Positions 1-8,200 of a stretch of 10,652 bases of DNA are shown in pieces. Each line of letters begins with the position of its first letter. The stretch's first letter is position 1. The notes under the pieces are model-generated. The model saw nothing but the letters and a program-made list of their open reading frames with translations. It was not told the origin of the DNA and did no database searches. The position numbers and the translations under genes were made by a program. This stretch comes from an uncultured Prevotella sp. (GTDB taxonomy: Bacteria; Bacteroidota; Bacteroidia; Bacteroidales; Bacteroidaceae), in the NCBI GenBank assembly GCA_900553965.1, contig USFX01000092.1:1-10652 (forward strand), read 5' to 3'.

Positions 1-432
1 GGCGTTTTCCCGTTTTTCCGTTTCTATTTTGAGATTTTTCAAGTGTTAAATTCCGTGATATTATGATGACAGGGGGAAGTCTACCAAGCTGGGCCTAAGA
101 CTCCGAAACCCACCCCAACCCTCCCGAAGGAAGGGAGCTTGATATGTCATTGAGTGGATGAAAGGGACCTGATAACCGGCTGAGCCCCACCTAAAAGATA
201 CCAGAAACTTCCCACAAGCGAGTTCACGCTGGTAGTGGATTTTCAATCATGGCCGTTCGGAAGATAACCCCATGCTGTGAAATCCGCTACCACATGAAGT
301 TTTCTTCCGGACAGCAGCGATTTCACCTCCTCGGCAGCGCACATTGGTCGTGGCGCAGCCACTTGTTTAGTCGGCAAATTGCCGGCTGCTGCGAAAAAGA
401 TGGGCTGGGGGGCGTATTTATTGGAAATACGT
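1..432. other. Non-coding, inverted-repeat-rich region; possible structured RNA or decayed repeat
   Basis: I see no convincing gene here. The short open frames on either strand have no recognisable motif, no good ribosome-binding site and unnatural composition. The stretch does contain several complementary segments. GGGAAGT (74-80) pairs with ACTTCCC (207-213) and encloses AGTCT/AGACT (78-82/98-102, an alternative to the first pairing) and CTCCC/GGGAG (121-125/133-137). A 13-bp stem joins 230-242 to 280-292. CAGCAGC (312-318) pairs with GCTGCTG (385-391) and encloses the hairpins GTGGC-GCA-GCCAC (350-362) and CGGC-AAATT-GCCG (372-384). The one imperfect pair of the 13-bp stem is U236-G286, which is tolerated only in a plus-strand RNA, so any RNA would more likely be read left to right. 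I looked for hallmark sequences of RNase P RNA, tmRNA and the TPP and cobalamin riboswitches and found none. A dispersed intergenic repeat is an equally good explanation. Confidence 0.35.
110..137. repeat. CCCACCCCAACCCTCCC-type extragenic hairpin
   Basis: A C-rich run ending in CCCTCCC is followed by GAAGGAA and GGGAG, giving the short hairpin CTCCC/GGGAG with a 7-base loop (121-137). From general familiarity, C-rich runs of the form CACCCCAACCCTCCC followed by a G-rich arm recur between genes in many bacterial genomes, so this is probably a small dispersed extragenic palindrome and not a gene-specific signal. No second copy lies in this window, so the repeat status is inferred from its type, not observed. 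Confidence 0.3.
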
Positions 433-462
433 TTTGAGTTTGAAGAATATTTATTAATTTTG
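433..462 (+). promoter_or_regulatory. Putative Bacteroidetes-type promoter for the lipoprotein-TPR operon
   Basis: TAATTTTG at 455-462 matches the Bacteroidetes -7 consensus TAnnTTTG exactly, and TTTG at 433-436 lies 18 bases upstream in the position of the -33 element (usual spacing about 19-21). A second TTTG at 439-442 is too close. The flanking DNA is AT-rich. Initiation would be expected near 470, giving a leader of about 165 bases before the lipoprotein start at 637. It is the best match to this consensus that I found in the non-coding DNA of the window. Confidence 0.6.
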
Positions 463-500
463 CAGCGTGATAAAGGCTAATATCGCACATTAATAACTCG

Positions 501-546
501 GAAGGGCGGCTCGTGTATATTATAAATACGTTGGGCGCCCTTTTTT
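501..546 (+). terminator. Intrinsic terminator-like hairpin inside the leader (possible attenuator)
   Basis: AAGGGCG (502-508) is perfectly complementary to CGCCCTT (536-542), and G501-U543 can extend the stem. The loop contains a further small pairing (GTAT near 515 with ATAC near 527). The 3' arm runs directly into six T residues (541-546), the classic form of a Rho-independent terminator on the plus strand. It lies between the predicted promoter (433-462) and the lipoprotein start (637). It could end a short RNA of about 75 bases, end transcription coming from 1-432, or attenuate the downstream operon. I recognise no riboswitch class in the 470-500 segment. Confidence 0.65.
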
Positions 547-636
547 CGGTTAATGGCATATTATGTAAATCAATCGAGTGACAATATAACTCAACAACGA
601 ACGTATAGAAATCAAACAGAGGACACATTATTATAT

Positions 637-1599
637 ATGAAACGCATAATCCTGATCTTTGTCTCGGCGGCGCTGATCGGCGCCTGTGGACCGTCGTATG
701 AGGAGCAGAAGCGGCTCACGCGTGCCGAACGCCAGCGTTTGGCGCGGGAGGATTCGGCCGCGCTGAAGATTGCAGTGACGCCGACGCTCGACTGTCTGCC
801 GCTCTATGTGGCCCAGCACTACGACCTGTTCGCGGGGCTGGGAGCCGACGTGAGACTGAAAAGATTTGCCGCACGGATGGACTGTGACGAGGCCATGCAG
901 GCGCGGAAGGTGGAAGGGCTCGTCACCGACCTCGTGAGGGGACAGCGGCTTGTCGGGCTCGGCGTGCCGTTGGACTATCTGACGGCGACCGGCGCCTACT
1001 GGCAGCTGCTGACCAACCGCAACGCCCGCATCAAGGAGCTGAAGCAGCTCAATGACAAGATGCTGGCCATGACGCGCTATTCGGCCACGGACCTGCTGGG
1101 CGACTATGCCGTTGACAGCGTCGGACTGGCGCCTGAAATGGTGTTCCGCATACAGATCAACGACATGGTGTTGCGGCTGAGGATGATAGAAAACAACGAA
1201 ATGGATGCCGCGTTGCTCACTGAACCGCAGGCCACGGCGGCACGGATGCAGAAAAATCCGGTGCTGATGGACTCGCGGAAGCTGGGGATGAGGCTCGGAG
1301 CGATGGCCGTGAGACAGGACCTGAAGGGTGACACGGCGCGGCAGAAGCAGGTGGAGGTGCTGATGAAGGCATACGACATGGCCTGTGATTCGATAAAGAA
1401 ATATGGTCTGAAGGGCTACAGGAAGCTGATTGCCGAGAAGTGTGGGGTGGGCGAGAACGTCGCCGATGCGCTCCCGAAGGACATCCGCTTCGACCATGCG
1501 GCGGCTCCGCGGAAGGAGGACATTGACCGCGCCGAGGCATGGCTGGCCCAGAAACTGATTGATGACGCAACAACAAAGGACGACGATGGAGGCAAATAA
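637..1599 (+). CDS. Lipoprotein with SsuA/THI5-like periplasmic-binding fold (orphan substrate-binding protein)
   Basis: Predicted 320-residue envelope lipoprotein. The ATG at 637 is preferred to the in-frame ATG at 553 because it gives a textbook lipoprotein signal: a basic MKR start, a hydrophobic segment, and the lipobox IGAC with the lipidated cysteine at residue 17. AGAGGA (618-623) lies 13 bases upstream. After a charged linker (20-40), the mature part begins LKIAVTP and reads like a type-2 substrate-binding protein of the NMT1/SsuA group: a short beta strand, LPLYVAQHYDLF (about 54-65), and the late motif LTEPQATAARM (about 194-204). These proteins normally deliver a small solute to an ABC permease, but no permease or ATPase gene is next to it, so it may instead act as a binding or sensing lipoprotein. 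Its stop overlaps the next gene, which implies co-expression. The ligand cannot be told from the sequence. No classical Bacteroidetes surface-export acidic run directly follows the cysteine (GPSYEE), so surface exposure is uncertain. Confidence 0.8.
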   Translation: MKRIILIFVSAALIGACGPSYEEQKRLTRAERQRLAREDSAALKIAVTPTLDCLPLYVAQHYDLFAGLGADVRLKRFAARMDCDEAMQARKVEGLVTDLVRGQRLVGLGVPLDYLTATGAYWQLLTNRNARIKELKQLNDKMLAMTRYSATDLLGDYAVDSVGLAPEMVFRIQINDMVLRLRMIENNEMDAALLTEPQATAARMQKNPVLMDSRKLGMRLGAMAVRQDLKGDTARQKQVEVLMKAYDMACDSIKKYGLKGYRKLIAEKCGVGENVADALPKDIRFDHAAAPRKEDIDRAEAWLAQKLIDDATTKDDDGGK

Positions 1600-3847
1600 G
1601 GAATTGGACGACATAATAAAACAGTTCGCCGAACAGCGACTGAGCGTGATGATGAACCGTTTCGGAGCGTTCGTGAGCAAATATCCGGAGCTCAATCTGG
1701 GTGAGCCGTTGGACGGAATACGCAGTGACTATGACCGTATGGCCGACTATTGGGCCACGGGCTATCGTGACCCGCAGCTTGAACGGATATACAACTCGCT
1801 CACGCGGCGGCTCTACAGTCTCGTTGCCGACGCTTACGTGCGCTATGACATAGGCCATTCCCCATATACGTCGTCAGTCCGCCGGCGCATCGACGGGGCC
1901 GGACGTGACTGGTCGCTGCCCGTTCTGCGCGCCGCGCTGGAGGGGTTTGTGACGGATGCGGCCATGCTCGAACTCGAACAGGAGCATGTCCGGAAGCAGA
2001 AGAAGGGCGAGCTTTATGCCGCCCACCAGCGGCTGATGAACGACCTTTTCGACAATATCCTGACCTCGCTGCAGTGGAGTGAGGGCACGGCCGACGCCTA
2101 CGCTGAGATGCTTCTCTCGCCGACGGTGGACACGAACGACCAGCAGCTCATCGTCTCGGCACTGACGCTGAGCACGATGAACCTGTTCGACATCAACAAG
2201 TTCCGCGTTCTCGTCAGGGTATATCGGCAGACGACGGACGAGAATGTCCGCCAAAGGGCGCTCGTCGGATGGGTACTCTCGGTGAAATGGGACTTCTGTC
2301 GGATTTTCCCGGAGCAGCGGACTATGGTCGGGGACATGCTCGCTGACGAGACGGTGAGAGCGGAGCTGACCGAGCTACAGATACAGCTGTTCTACTGTGT
2401 CATGGCTGAAAGCGACACGAAGAAGATTCAGAAGGAGATAATGCCGGATCTGCTCAAGCACAACAATCTCCATATCACGCCCACGGGCATTGAGGAGAAG
2501 GCCGAAGACCCCATGCAGGACATTCTTGACCCGGAGGCTTCGGAGCGTAACATGGAGAAGGTGGAAGAGGGATTCCGCAAGATGGTGGACATGCAGAAGG
2601 CCGGATCGGACATCTATTTCGGCGGGTTCTCGCAGATGAAGCGCTTCCCGTTCTTCAGCAGCGTGAGCAACTGGTTCGTTCCGTTCTATCCCGAACATCC
2701 GGCGGTCAGCCCCATCTATGAGCGGATGGGCCACGGACGGTTCCTCAGCATGATGATGAACCGCGGACCGTTCTGCAACAGTGACAAGTATTCTTTTGTC
2801 CTGGCGTTCAGTCAGGTGATTGAACGCATACCGCAGAGCATGCGCTCAATAATCGACAACGGGGAGCTGGCAGGTGTCGGCGGCATGCCCGAAGCCGACA
2901 CAAAGACGCCGGCCTACATCCGCCGGACATATCTTCAGGATTTCTACCGCTTCTTCCGGCTGTTTCCGTCGCGCAGCCAGTTCCGCAATCCGTTCGGCGT
3001 TCCGGACGCCAGAGAAATCTCTCCCGTCTATATATTCTTCGCCAACCGTATGTTCCGCGGGACACCGCTGGAGAGCCGTTTCGGCGAAATAGGCTCGTTT
3101 ATGCTCAAGAACAAGATGTTTGAGGAGGTGCTCGGAGTGATTGGCAACTACGGAGACGAAAGCCGGGACTATCAGTATTACATGCTCTTGGGGCATGTCC
3201 TGCTCCGTGAGGGCGGTGCGACATCAGACCCGCGGGTGATGGCAATGACGGCCACGGAATGTTTCGGGCGTGCTTTGGAGTTGAAACCGGGTGATGTCCG
3301 GGCCCTGACGGGACGTGCGCGGGCCCTGTTCTACGAGGACCGTTATGATGAAGCGCGTGACGCCTACGCCATTCTGATGGAGAACGCACCGGAGAATGTG
3401 GGCTATGCGGTGGGCTATTGCGCGTGTCTGACAAACCTGTGGGAATATGAGGCCGCCCTGAAGGTGCTCTACAGGCTTGACTATGAGACTCCGGACAATG
3501 TCGGGGTGAACCGCGTTATGGCACGTGCGCTGGTCGGAGCGGGGAAGTATGAACAGGCAAGACAGATTTATGAGAAGCTCGAAAGCCGTGGCGTCATGGA
3601 CGCTAACGACCGTCTGAACCGTGGTTTCTGCGAGTGGTTTGCGGACAATAACCGTGCCGCGGCGGAATGTTTCGCGGGTTATATGACGGCACGATACCCA
3701 GACAGAAACCGCATCGAGATATGTGACGAGATCTACAGAAGTGCTTTCCAGACCGAAATGAAATTCATCCTGGCTCATGACGTGACTCCGCTGGAGGTGG
3801 AACTGATGACCGATCTCGTCTGCGCGGAGGTGAAGAAGGGAGCTTAG
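1586..3847 (+). CDS. Large cytoplasmic TPR-repeat protein of unknown function
   Basis: Predicted 753-residue soluble protein, with no signal peptide or membrane segment. I chose the ATG at 1586 because AAAGGA (1575-1580) sits 5 bases before it; the frame is also open from ATG 1562 and TTG 1559, which would add 8 or 9 residues. The first 500 residues are mainly helical, with a region rich in Phe, Tyr and Pro (about 345-400 and 450-490), and I do not recognise a catalytic domain. The C-terminal part, about residues 525-700, has tetratricopeptide-like helical pairs with the spacing of small and large hydrophobic residues typical of TPRs, for example ATECFGRALELKPGDVRAL, YDEARDAYAILMENAPENV and GKYEQARQIYEKLESRG. 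TPR arrays act as protein-binding scaffolds. The 14-bp overlap with the lipoprotein gene suggests translational coupling and a shared process, although one protein should sit outside the inner membrane and the other in the cytoplasm. A 6-bp hairpin begins at the stop codon. Confidence 0.75.
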   Translation: MEANKELDDIIKQFAEQRLSVMMNRFGAFVSKYPELNLGEPLDGIRSDYDRMADYWATGYRDPQLERIYNSLTRRLYSLVADAYVRYDIGHSPYTSSVRRRIDGAGRDWSLPVLRAALEGFVTDAAMLELEQEHVRKQKKGELYAAHQRLMNDLFDNILTSLQWSEGTADAYAEMLLSPTVDTNDQQLIVSALTLSTMNLFDINKFRVLVRVYRQTTDENVRQRALVGWVLSVKWDFCRIFPEQRTMVGDMLADETVRAELTELQIQLFYCVMAESDTKKIQKEIMPDLLKHNNLHITPTGIEEKAEDPMQDILDPEASERNMEKVEEGFRKMVDMQKAGSDIYFGGFSQMKRFPFFSSVSNWFVPFYPEHPAVSPIYERMGHGRFLSMMMNRGPFCNSDKYSFVLAFSQVIERIPQSMRSIIDNGELAGVGGMPEADTKTPAYIRRTYLQDFYRFFRLFPSRSQFRNPFGVPDAREISPVYIFFANRMFRGTPLESRFGEIGSFMLKNKMFEEVLGVIGNYGDESRDYQYYMLLGHVLLREGGATSDPRVMAMTATECFGRALELKPGDVRALTGRARALFYEDRYDEARDAYAILMENAPENVGYAVGYCACLTNLWEYEAALKVLYRLDYETPDNVGVNRVMARALVGAGKYEQARQIYEKLESRGVMDANDRLNRGFCEWFADNNRAAAECFAGYMTARYPDRNRIEICDEIYRSAFQTEMKFILAHDVTPLEVELMTDLVCAEVKKGA

Positions 3848-3866
3848 AAGACGGAATAAGGTCTTC
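3847..3866 (+). terminator. Small hairpin at the TPR-gene stop codon
   Basis: GAAGAC (3847-3852) and GTCTTC (3861-3866) form a perfect 6-bp stem with an 8-base loop, starting on the last base of the TAG stop. No T-run follows, so it is at most a weak terminator or an RNA 3'-end protector. It may act together with the stronger inverted repeat 23 bases further on. Confidence 0.3.
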
Positions 3867-3888
3867 GTAGATACCTGATAATATGACC

Positions 3889-3953
3889 TGAACACAGAGA
3901 CACGGAGACACAGAGGGATAAAATAACTCTGTGTCTCCGTGTCTCTGTGTTCA
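3889..3953. repeat. Perfect 27-bp inverted repeat of tandem 8-mers at the convergent junction
   Basis: The arms 3889-3915 and 3927-3953 are exact reverse complements, separated by an 11-base AT-rich loop. Each arm consists of TGA plus three tandem 8-mers: ACACAGAG (3892-3899), ACACGGAG (3900-3907) and ACACAGAG (3908-3915). The left arm beyond TGA contains no T. It lies between the converging TPR and PLD genes, the expected place for a bidirectional terminator, but neither side has the T-run of a standard intrinsic terminator. The sequence type (cacagagacacggagacacagag) is familiar to me as a recurrent intergenic repeat in Bacteroidetes, so a REP-like element used as a transcript-end barrier is a reasonable reading. 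That assignment is inference. Confidence 0.8.
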
Positions 3954-3993
3954 GATTATAAACAAATTGTTGTCTGTTTGCTTACATTTTCTA

Positions 3994-4028
3994 TTGTCAT
4001 AACACGTTGTTTGCTTTGTCATAGCACG
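3994..4028. repeat. Imperfect 13-bp direct repeat over the PLD stop codon
   Basis: TTGTCATAACACG (3994-4006) and TTGTCATAGCACG (4016-4028) differ at one base and are 22 bases apart. The second copy covers the last codons and stop of the PLD gene (minus strand), and the first copy repeats that sequence, including an out-of-use TGA, just downstream. This could be the trace of a small duplication. I see no further function. Confidence 0.35.
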
Positions 4029-5299
4029 GGGGCCAGCAGGTGGGCGAACCATCCGACGAACTTCTGCCAGGGCGTTCTGAACTCGTCCCACGTCTTTTCC
4101 GTGAGATAGACACTATTCTTCTTGTCGTTGTCGAAGATATTGTCGAGCTGGCGCGTGGTGTTCGGGTCGATGATGACGGCGTTTTCCTCGTAATCCCAGC
4201 TGAGGCTGCGGGAGTTGAGGTTGGCGCTGCCGACGGTGCAGAAGCGTCCGTCGACCATGATGACTTTGGTGTGGTGGAAGCCCGGTTGGTACAGCCATAC
4301 GTCCACGCCGCGCTTCATCAGCTTGTGTACATTATAGAATACGCAGTCCGGAGTCAGCGGAATGTCGCTCTTTGCCGATACCATTATCTCAACCTTCACA
4401 CCGCGCTTGACCGCGTTGCGCAGTGCTTTCTTCAGCTTGCGGTTGAGGGTCAGATACGGATTGATGAGCTTGATGGAGTCCTGGGCGCAGTTGATGGCGT
4501 TCTCGTAGAACGTCCGGATGATCTTGTTCGACGTGCGCGGCTCGCGGTTGATGATGCCCACCATCTTGCGGCCGGCTGTCGCCGTGGTGTCAGGTGTAAG
4601 GCCGTTGAAGCTCTCCGGCGTGTATGCGCGGAAATATTCCGGGCGCCAGAGTTCCTCGCCGGTGACCTTCTGCCATATCCGCGTGAATATCATCTGGAGC
4701 TGGTTGACGGCTCCTCCCTCTATGCGGCAGTGCATGTCGCGCCATTCTCCCACCTGTTCCGTGCCGTTGATATAATAGTCGGCCACGTTCATTCCGCCCG
4801 TGTAGGCTATGCTTCCGTCGATGACGACAATCTTGCGGTGGTCGCGGAGGAAGATGTGGTTGACCCATGGGAAGCGTATCGGGTCGAACTCGTGGATGTC
4901 AACGCCGGCCCGTCTGAGGCTGTCGACGTGCTCACGGCGCAGCGGCTGGTTGTTCGAGTCGTTGCCGAAACCGTCGAACAAGGCTCTCACTTCCACGCCC
5001 TCGGCCGCCTTCACACGCAGAAGGTCGAACAGCTCGGACGCAATGGAGTCGTTGCGGAAGTTGAAGTATTCGAGGTGAATGCTGCTGCGGGCCTGCCGGA
5101 TGGCTTCGAACATGTCGTCAAACTTGGCCTGTCCGGTGGTGAGCAGCGTCACGCTGTTGTTGTGACTGAAGGTTATGCCGTTATCCTTAAGTACCTTCAC
5201 GATGGCAGAATCGCTTCTGTTTATTGCAAAATCGCTTGCCTGCGACTCCACGTTGGCTGTGGGCAGTAGCAGACAAGCGATGGTTATAAATGATTTCAT
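4019..5299 (-). CDS. Secreted phospholipase D / cardiolipin-synthase-like protein
   Basis: Predicted 426-residue PLD-superfamily enzyme with both catalytic HKD motifs: HRKIVVID with a following GGMN (H154, K156, D161, then 168-171) and HTKVIMVD followed by GSAN (H343, K345, D350, then 357-360). Such enzymes act through a phospho-histidine intermediate, one histidine from each motif, and either hydrolyse phosphodiesters or transfer a phosphatidyl group, as in bacterial cardiolipin synthase (Cls). The spacing of the motifs and the surrounding residues (IHLEYFNF, about 74-81; GVEVRALFDGFG, about 101-112) look Cls-like. Bacterial Cls proteins usually begin with two membrane helices; this one has only a cleavable-looking signal peptide (MKSFITIACLLLPTANVESQA), placing it in the periplasm or outer envelope. 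The ATG at 5299 is used because it overlaps the upstream stop as TGATG; an upstream TTG at 5302 is less likely. The 1-base overlap predicts translational coupling to the regulator. The exact substrate is undetermined. Confidence 0.88.
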   Translation of the reverse strand: MKSFITIACLLLPTANVESQASDFAINRSDSAIVKVLKDNGITFSHNNSVTLLTTGQAKFDDMFEAIRQARSSIHLEYFNFRNDSIASELFDLLRVKAAEGVEVRALFDGFGNDSNNQPLRREHVDSLRRAGVDIHEFDPIRFPWVNHIFLRDHRKIVVIDGSIAYTGGMNVADYYINGTEQVGEWRDMHCRIEGGAVNQLQMIFTRIWQKVTGEELWRPEYFRAYTPESFNGLTPDTTATAGRKMVGIINREPRTSNKIIRTFYENAINCAQDSIKLINPYLTLNRKLKKALRNAVKRGVKVEIMVSAKSDIPLTPDCVFYNVHKLMKRGVDVWLYQPGFHHTKVIMVDGRFCTVGSANLNSRSLSWDYEENAVIIDPNTTRQLDNIFDNDKKNSVYLTEKTWDEFRTPWQKFVGWFAHLLAPVL

Positions 5300-8200
5300 C
5301 AATGTTTCTTACGATGTTTAAGTCGGTATTCCAATGGTGACATGCCGTGCTTGTCCTTGAATATGGCCGCGAAGTTCTCCGCAGTCATGAACCCGAGGTT
5401 GATGGCGAGCTCGCTCATGTTGATGTCCGTACGTGCCAGCAGTGTGCATGCGTGCTTTAGGCGCAGTTCCCTGACGAGCTCGGCAGGTGTCTTCGACGTG
5501 ATGCTTCTTATCTTGCGGAAAAACGGAACGCGTCCCATTCCCATGGCAGAAGCCATCTCTTCGAGGCTTATGTGGCCGTGGCTCATGTTCTGCAGTACAT
5601 ACTGCTCGACGTTCTGCATCAGTTTACGGTCCATGATGCTGTTCATGGTGTAGCCCCCCATTGTGACATCGCCGGCATAATAGAGGTCATATTCGCTCTG
5701 CGGGGCATCACCGTCGCCGGGCTCATGCCCGGCCGGAGTATCCGTTGCGGTGTCTTCCGCGTGGTCTGTGGTGTCCTCGCTGCTGTCGTGCGACGTTCTT
5801 TCTTCCTCTCCGATGACGTTGTCCTGAATGTTGTCGTAGTTGATTGTGGCCGTAGTCATGCTGGCATTGATGCTCTCCAGACGTCTCGTTTCCTTGCCCT
5901 CGATGAGTCCGTCGGGCATCTCCTCGGGAGCGAGACCCAGCAGACGGTTGAAGCGGAGGATGGCTTCCTGTATGTTGAACGGCTTGGCCAGATAGTCGTC
6001 GGCGCTCAGCGTGATATTCATGTCGTGCATGTCTGCCGATGTCAGTACACCGTCGGTCATGAGAACGAAGAAGATGTTTTCCGTTTTCTGGTTCATCTTG
6101 ATGCGGTTGCACAGTTCACTGCCGCTTGTTCCGGGCATATTCTGCTTGCAGACGATGATGCTGGCTTTGAGCACTTGCAGGTCTGCGGCGGCCTTGTTGA
6201 CGTCGTTGTAGACGTGCATGTCATAGACATTGCGCAGGTGGGCCATTATAAATCTGAGGAACTCCTCGTTGTCGTCGATGAAGATGACAGTATATTGTTT
6301 TGTCGTCGGGTCGCCTTGGTGTGGCTTGAGGTCCGCCGTGAGCGTTGCGACATCCGTCCGCGAGAGTTCAATCTCCCCCTTGTCGTTGAGCTGCATTCTG
6401 TTTGTTGCAGTGACGGAAGCCTTCGATTCGGGATTTTCCAGTGTCGTCTGCATCTCCGATATGCGTGTGATTATTTGCAGCATCTGGAAGTGAAGCGAGT
6501 TGATTTGCTCTCTGTTCTCCACAGTATGGGCTTTTTCCGCCATATTGCCGATGATAGATGTCATTCTGGCCATCGGCTGTCGCAGGTCGTCGCTGGCTGC
6601 CTTGATCTCCTCGCGCTGGAATGCAAGTTCGCGGATGATGGCTTTCTTCTTCGACCACATATATGATATGCGCTTGAAACCGAATATCCACAGATAGACG
6701 GCGACGGCCAGAACGGCGGCATATATGATTATCATCCACCACGAGATCCACCACGGACGGAGTATCGTTATGTCCAAAACACGTTCCTGATTGCTGATTG
6801 CGCCGTCAGCGCTGATGGCTTTCACGTGAAGTCTGTATTCTCCGCTGCCTATGTTCCGGAAGGTAACGCCGTGGGACAGCGCGTCTCCGTTATGCCAGTC
6901 GTTGTCCAGTCCTTCCATCCAGAACATGAATTGGAGGCGTTCGCTCTGGTTGTAGTTTCCGGCAGCAAACTTAATGGTGAATGTGTTCTGGTCACTTGTC
7001 AGTTCGATGCGGTTGCTCTCGTTGAGCGCCTGCGGCAGGGGGGCATTGCCGTCATACTCATGTCCGGTGATGACTTCGGTGTCTCCTATGAACAGTTGGG
7101 TGAGCATGACGCGCGGCAGGGTCTCATTGCCGTCCTTATCATGATGGCGCATCCAGTTGACACCGTTGAGGCCGCCCATCATGACGTTTCCGTCGCGGCG
7201 CGTGAGTATGGCTCCTTTGTTGAACTCGTTGCTCTGCAGTCCGTCGGAAGTGTCGTAGTTGTAGAGACCGTAGTTGAACGTGCCGTTCTCGTGGTTGCGC
7301 TGTACGACCACGCGGGTGACGCCGTTGGTCGTCGTGACCCATATATTGTGGTCCTTGTCCTCGGTCAGTCCGCTGATGCAGTTGTTCGCCAGTCCGTTCT
7401 TTTCGGTTATGTAGTTGAGGCTGTCGTTCTCCATGTTGAGCACGTTGATGCCTTCGCGCGTACCGATCCAGAGCAGTCCGCGCGAGTCTTCGAGCACCTG
7501 GGTGATATAGTTGTTGGTGAACGTCTTCAGATTGGTGGAGTTTCCGGTGAGCACGGTCTTTTCCGTCGTTGAGAGATTGAGGACGACCAGTCCCTCACCC
7601 GTACCGACAAAGAGATTGTTCCCTTTCCCGTAGAAGAGCGTGGTGACGTTGTTCGTGTTCAGTTTTCCGTTCTCCCTTGTGTATGTCGAGAACGTGTTCA
7701 TCCTCGGATTGAAGATCTGCAGTCCTCCCGCGGTTGCAATCCAGAGGTTTCCTGTCTTGTCCGTGCAGAGAGCGTTGATGCGGTCGTTAATGATGGTACG
7801 CATGCTGTCGCGTGCGGCGGAGTATATCGTGCTTGTCCCGTCCTTAATCCTTGTCAGTCCGTTGCGCTTCGAACCTACCCACAGACTGCCGTCGGCAGTG
7901 GTGGCCATCGCCGACACCTTCTTGCTGGCCAGCGGTCCGTCATAACCGATGACGCCCAGTCCGCTCGTTCCTATCCACACTTTTCCGGTGGCGTCCTGAG
8001 CCAGTGCGGTCACGTCGCCGCAGAGGTCGGACTCAAACTTATATATGTTTTGTCCGCTGAAGGCCACTCCCGATTTTTCCGTTCCGACCCAAAGGAGGTC
8101 CGTGTCGTCAACGTAGAGACTCTGGATGTTCCTTGTCTCGTCGTTGCGGTACGTGCGGTCGTTGAGTCCCCGTGGCTGAACGGAGACCATCTCATGGGTG

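Noticed and set aside
60..430. RNase P RNA, tmRNA, or a TPP/cobalamin riboswitch
   Set aside because: I checked for the conserved core sequences of each by eye, on both strands for RNase P, and found none.
61..628. Short frames of about 60-100 codons on both strands in the left non-coding region
   Set aside because: No ribosome-binding sites, no recognisable motifs, mutually overlapping, and better explained by an inverted-repeat-rich stretch.
631..1695. 354-codon minus-strand frame opposite the lipoprotein gene
   Set aside because: The plus strand has a signal peptide, lipobox and binding-protein motifs; the opposite frame is His/Arg/Gln-rich noise produced by GC-biased codons.
3889..3953. 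CRISPR array
   Set aside because: The 8-mer units are directly abutting with no spacers and are arranged as one inverted pair.
4040..5269. 409-codon open frame on the plus strand opposite the PLD gene
   Set aside because: It is the antisense shadow of a gene with two clear HKD motifs; the translation is rich in Val, Asp and His with no domain pattern.
5572..6666. 364-codon plus-strand frame opposite the regulator's receiver region
   Set aside because: The minus-strand frame gives a coherent receiver and AraC domain; the antisense frame has no recognisable motif.
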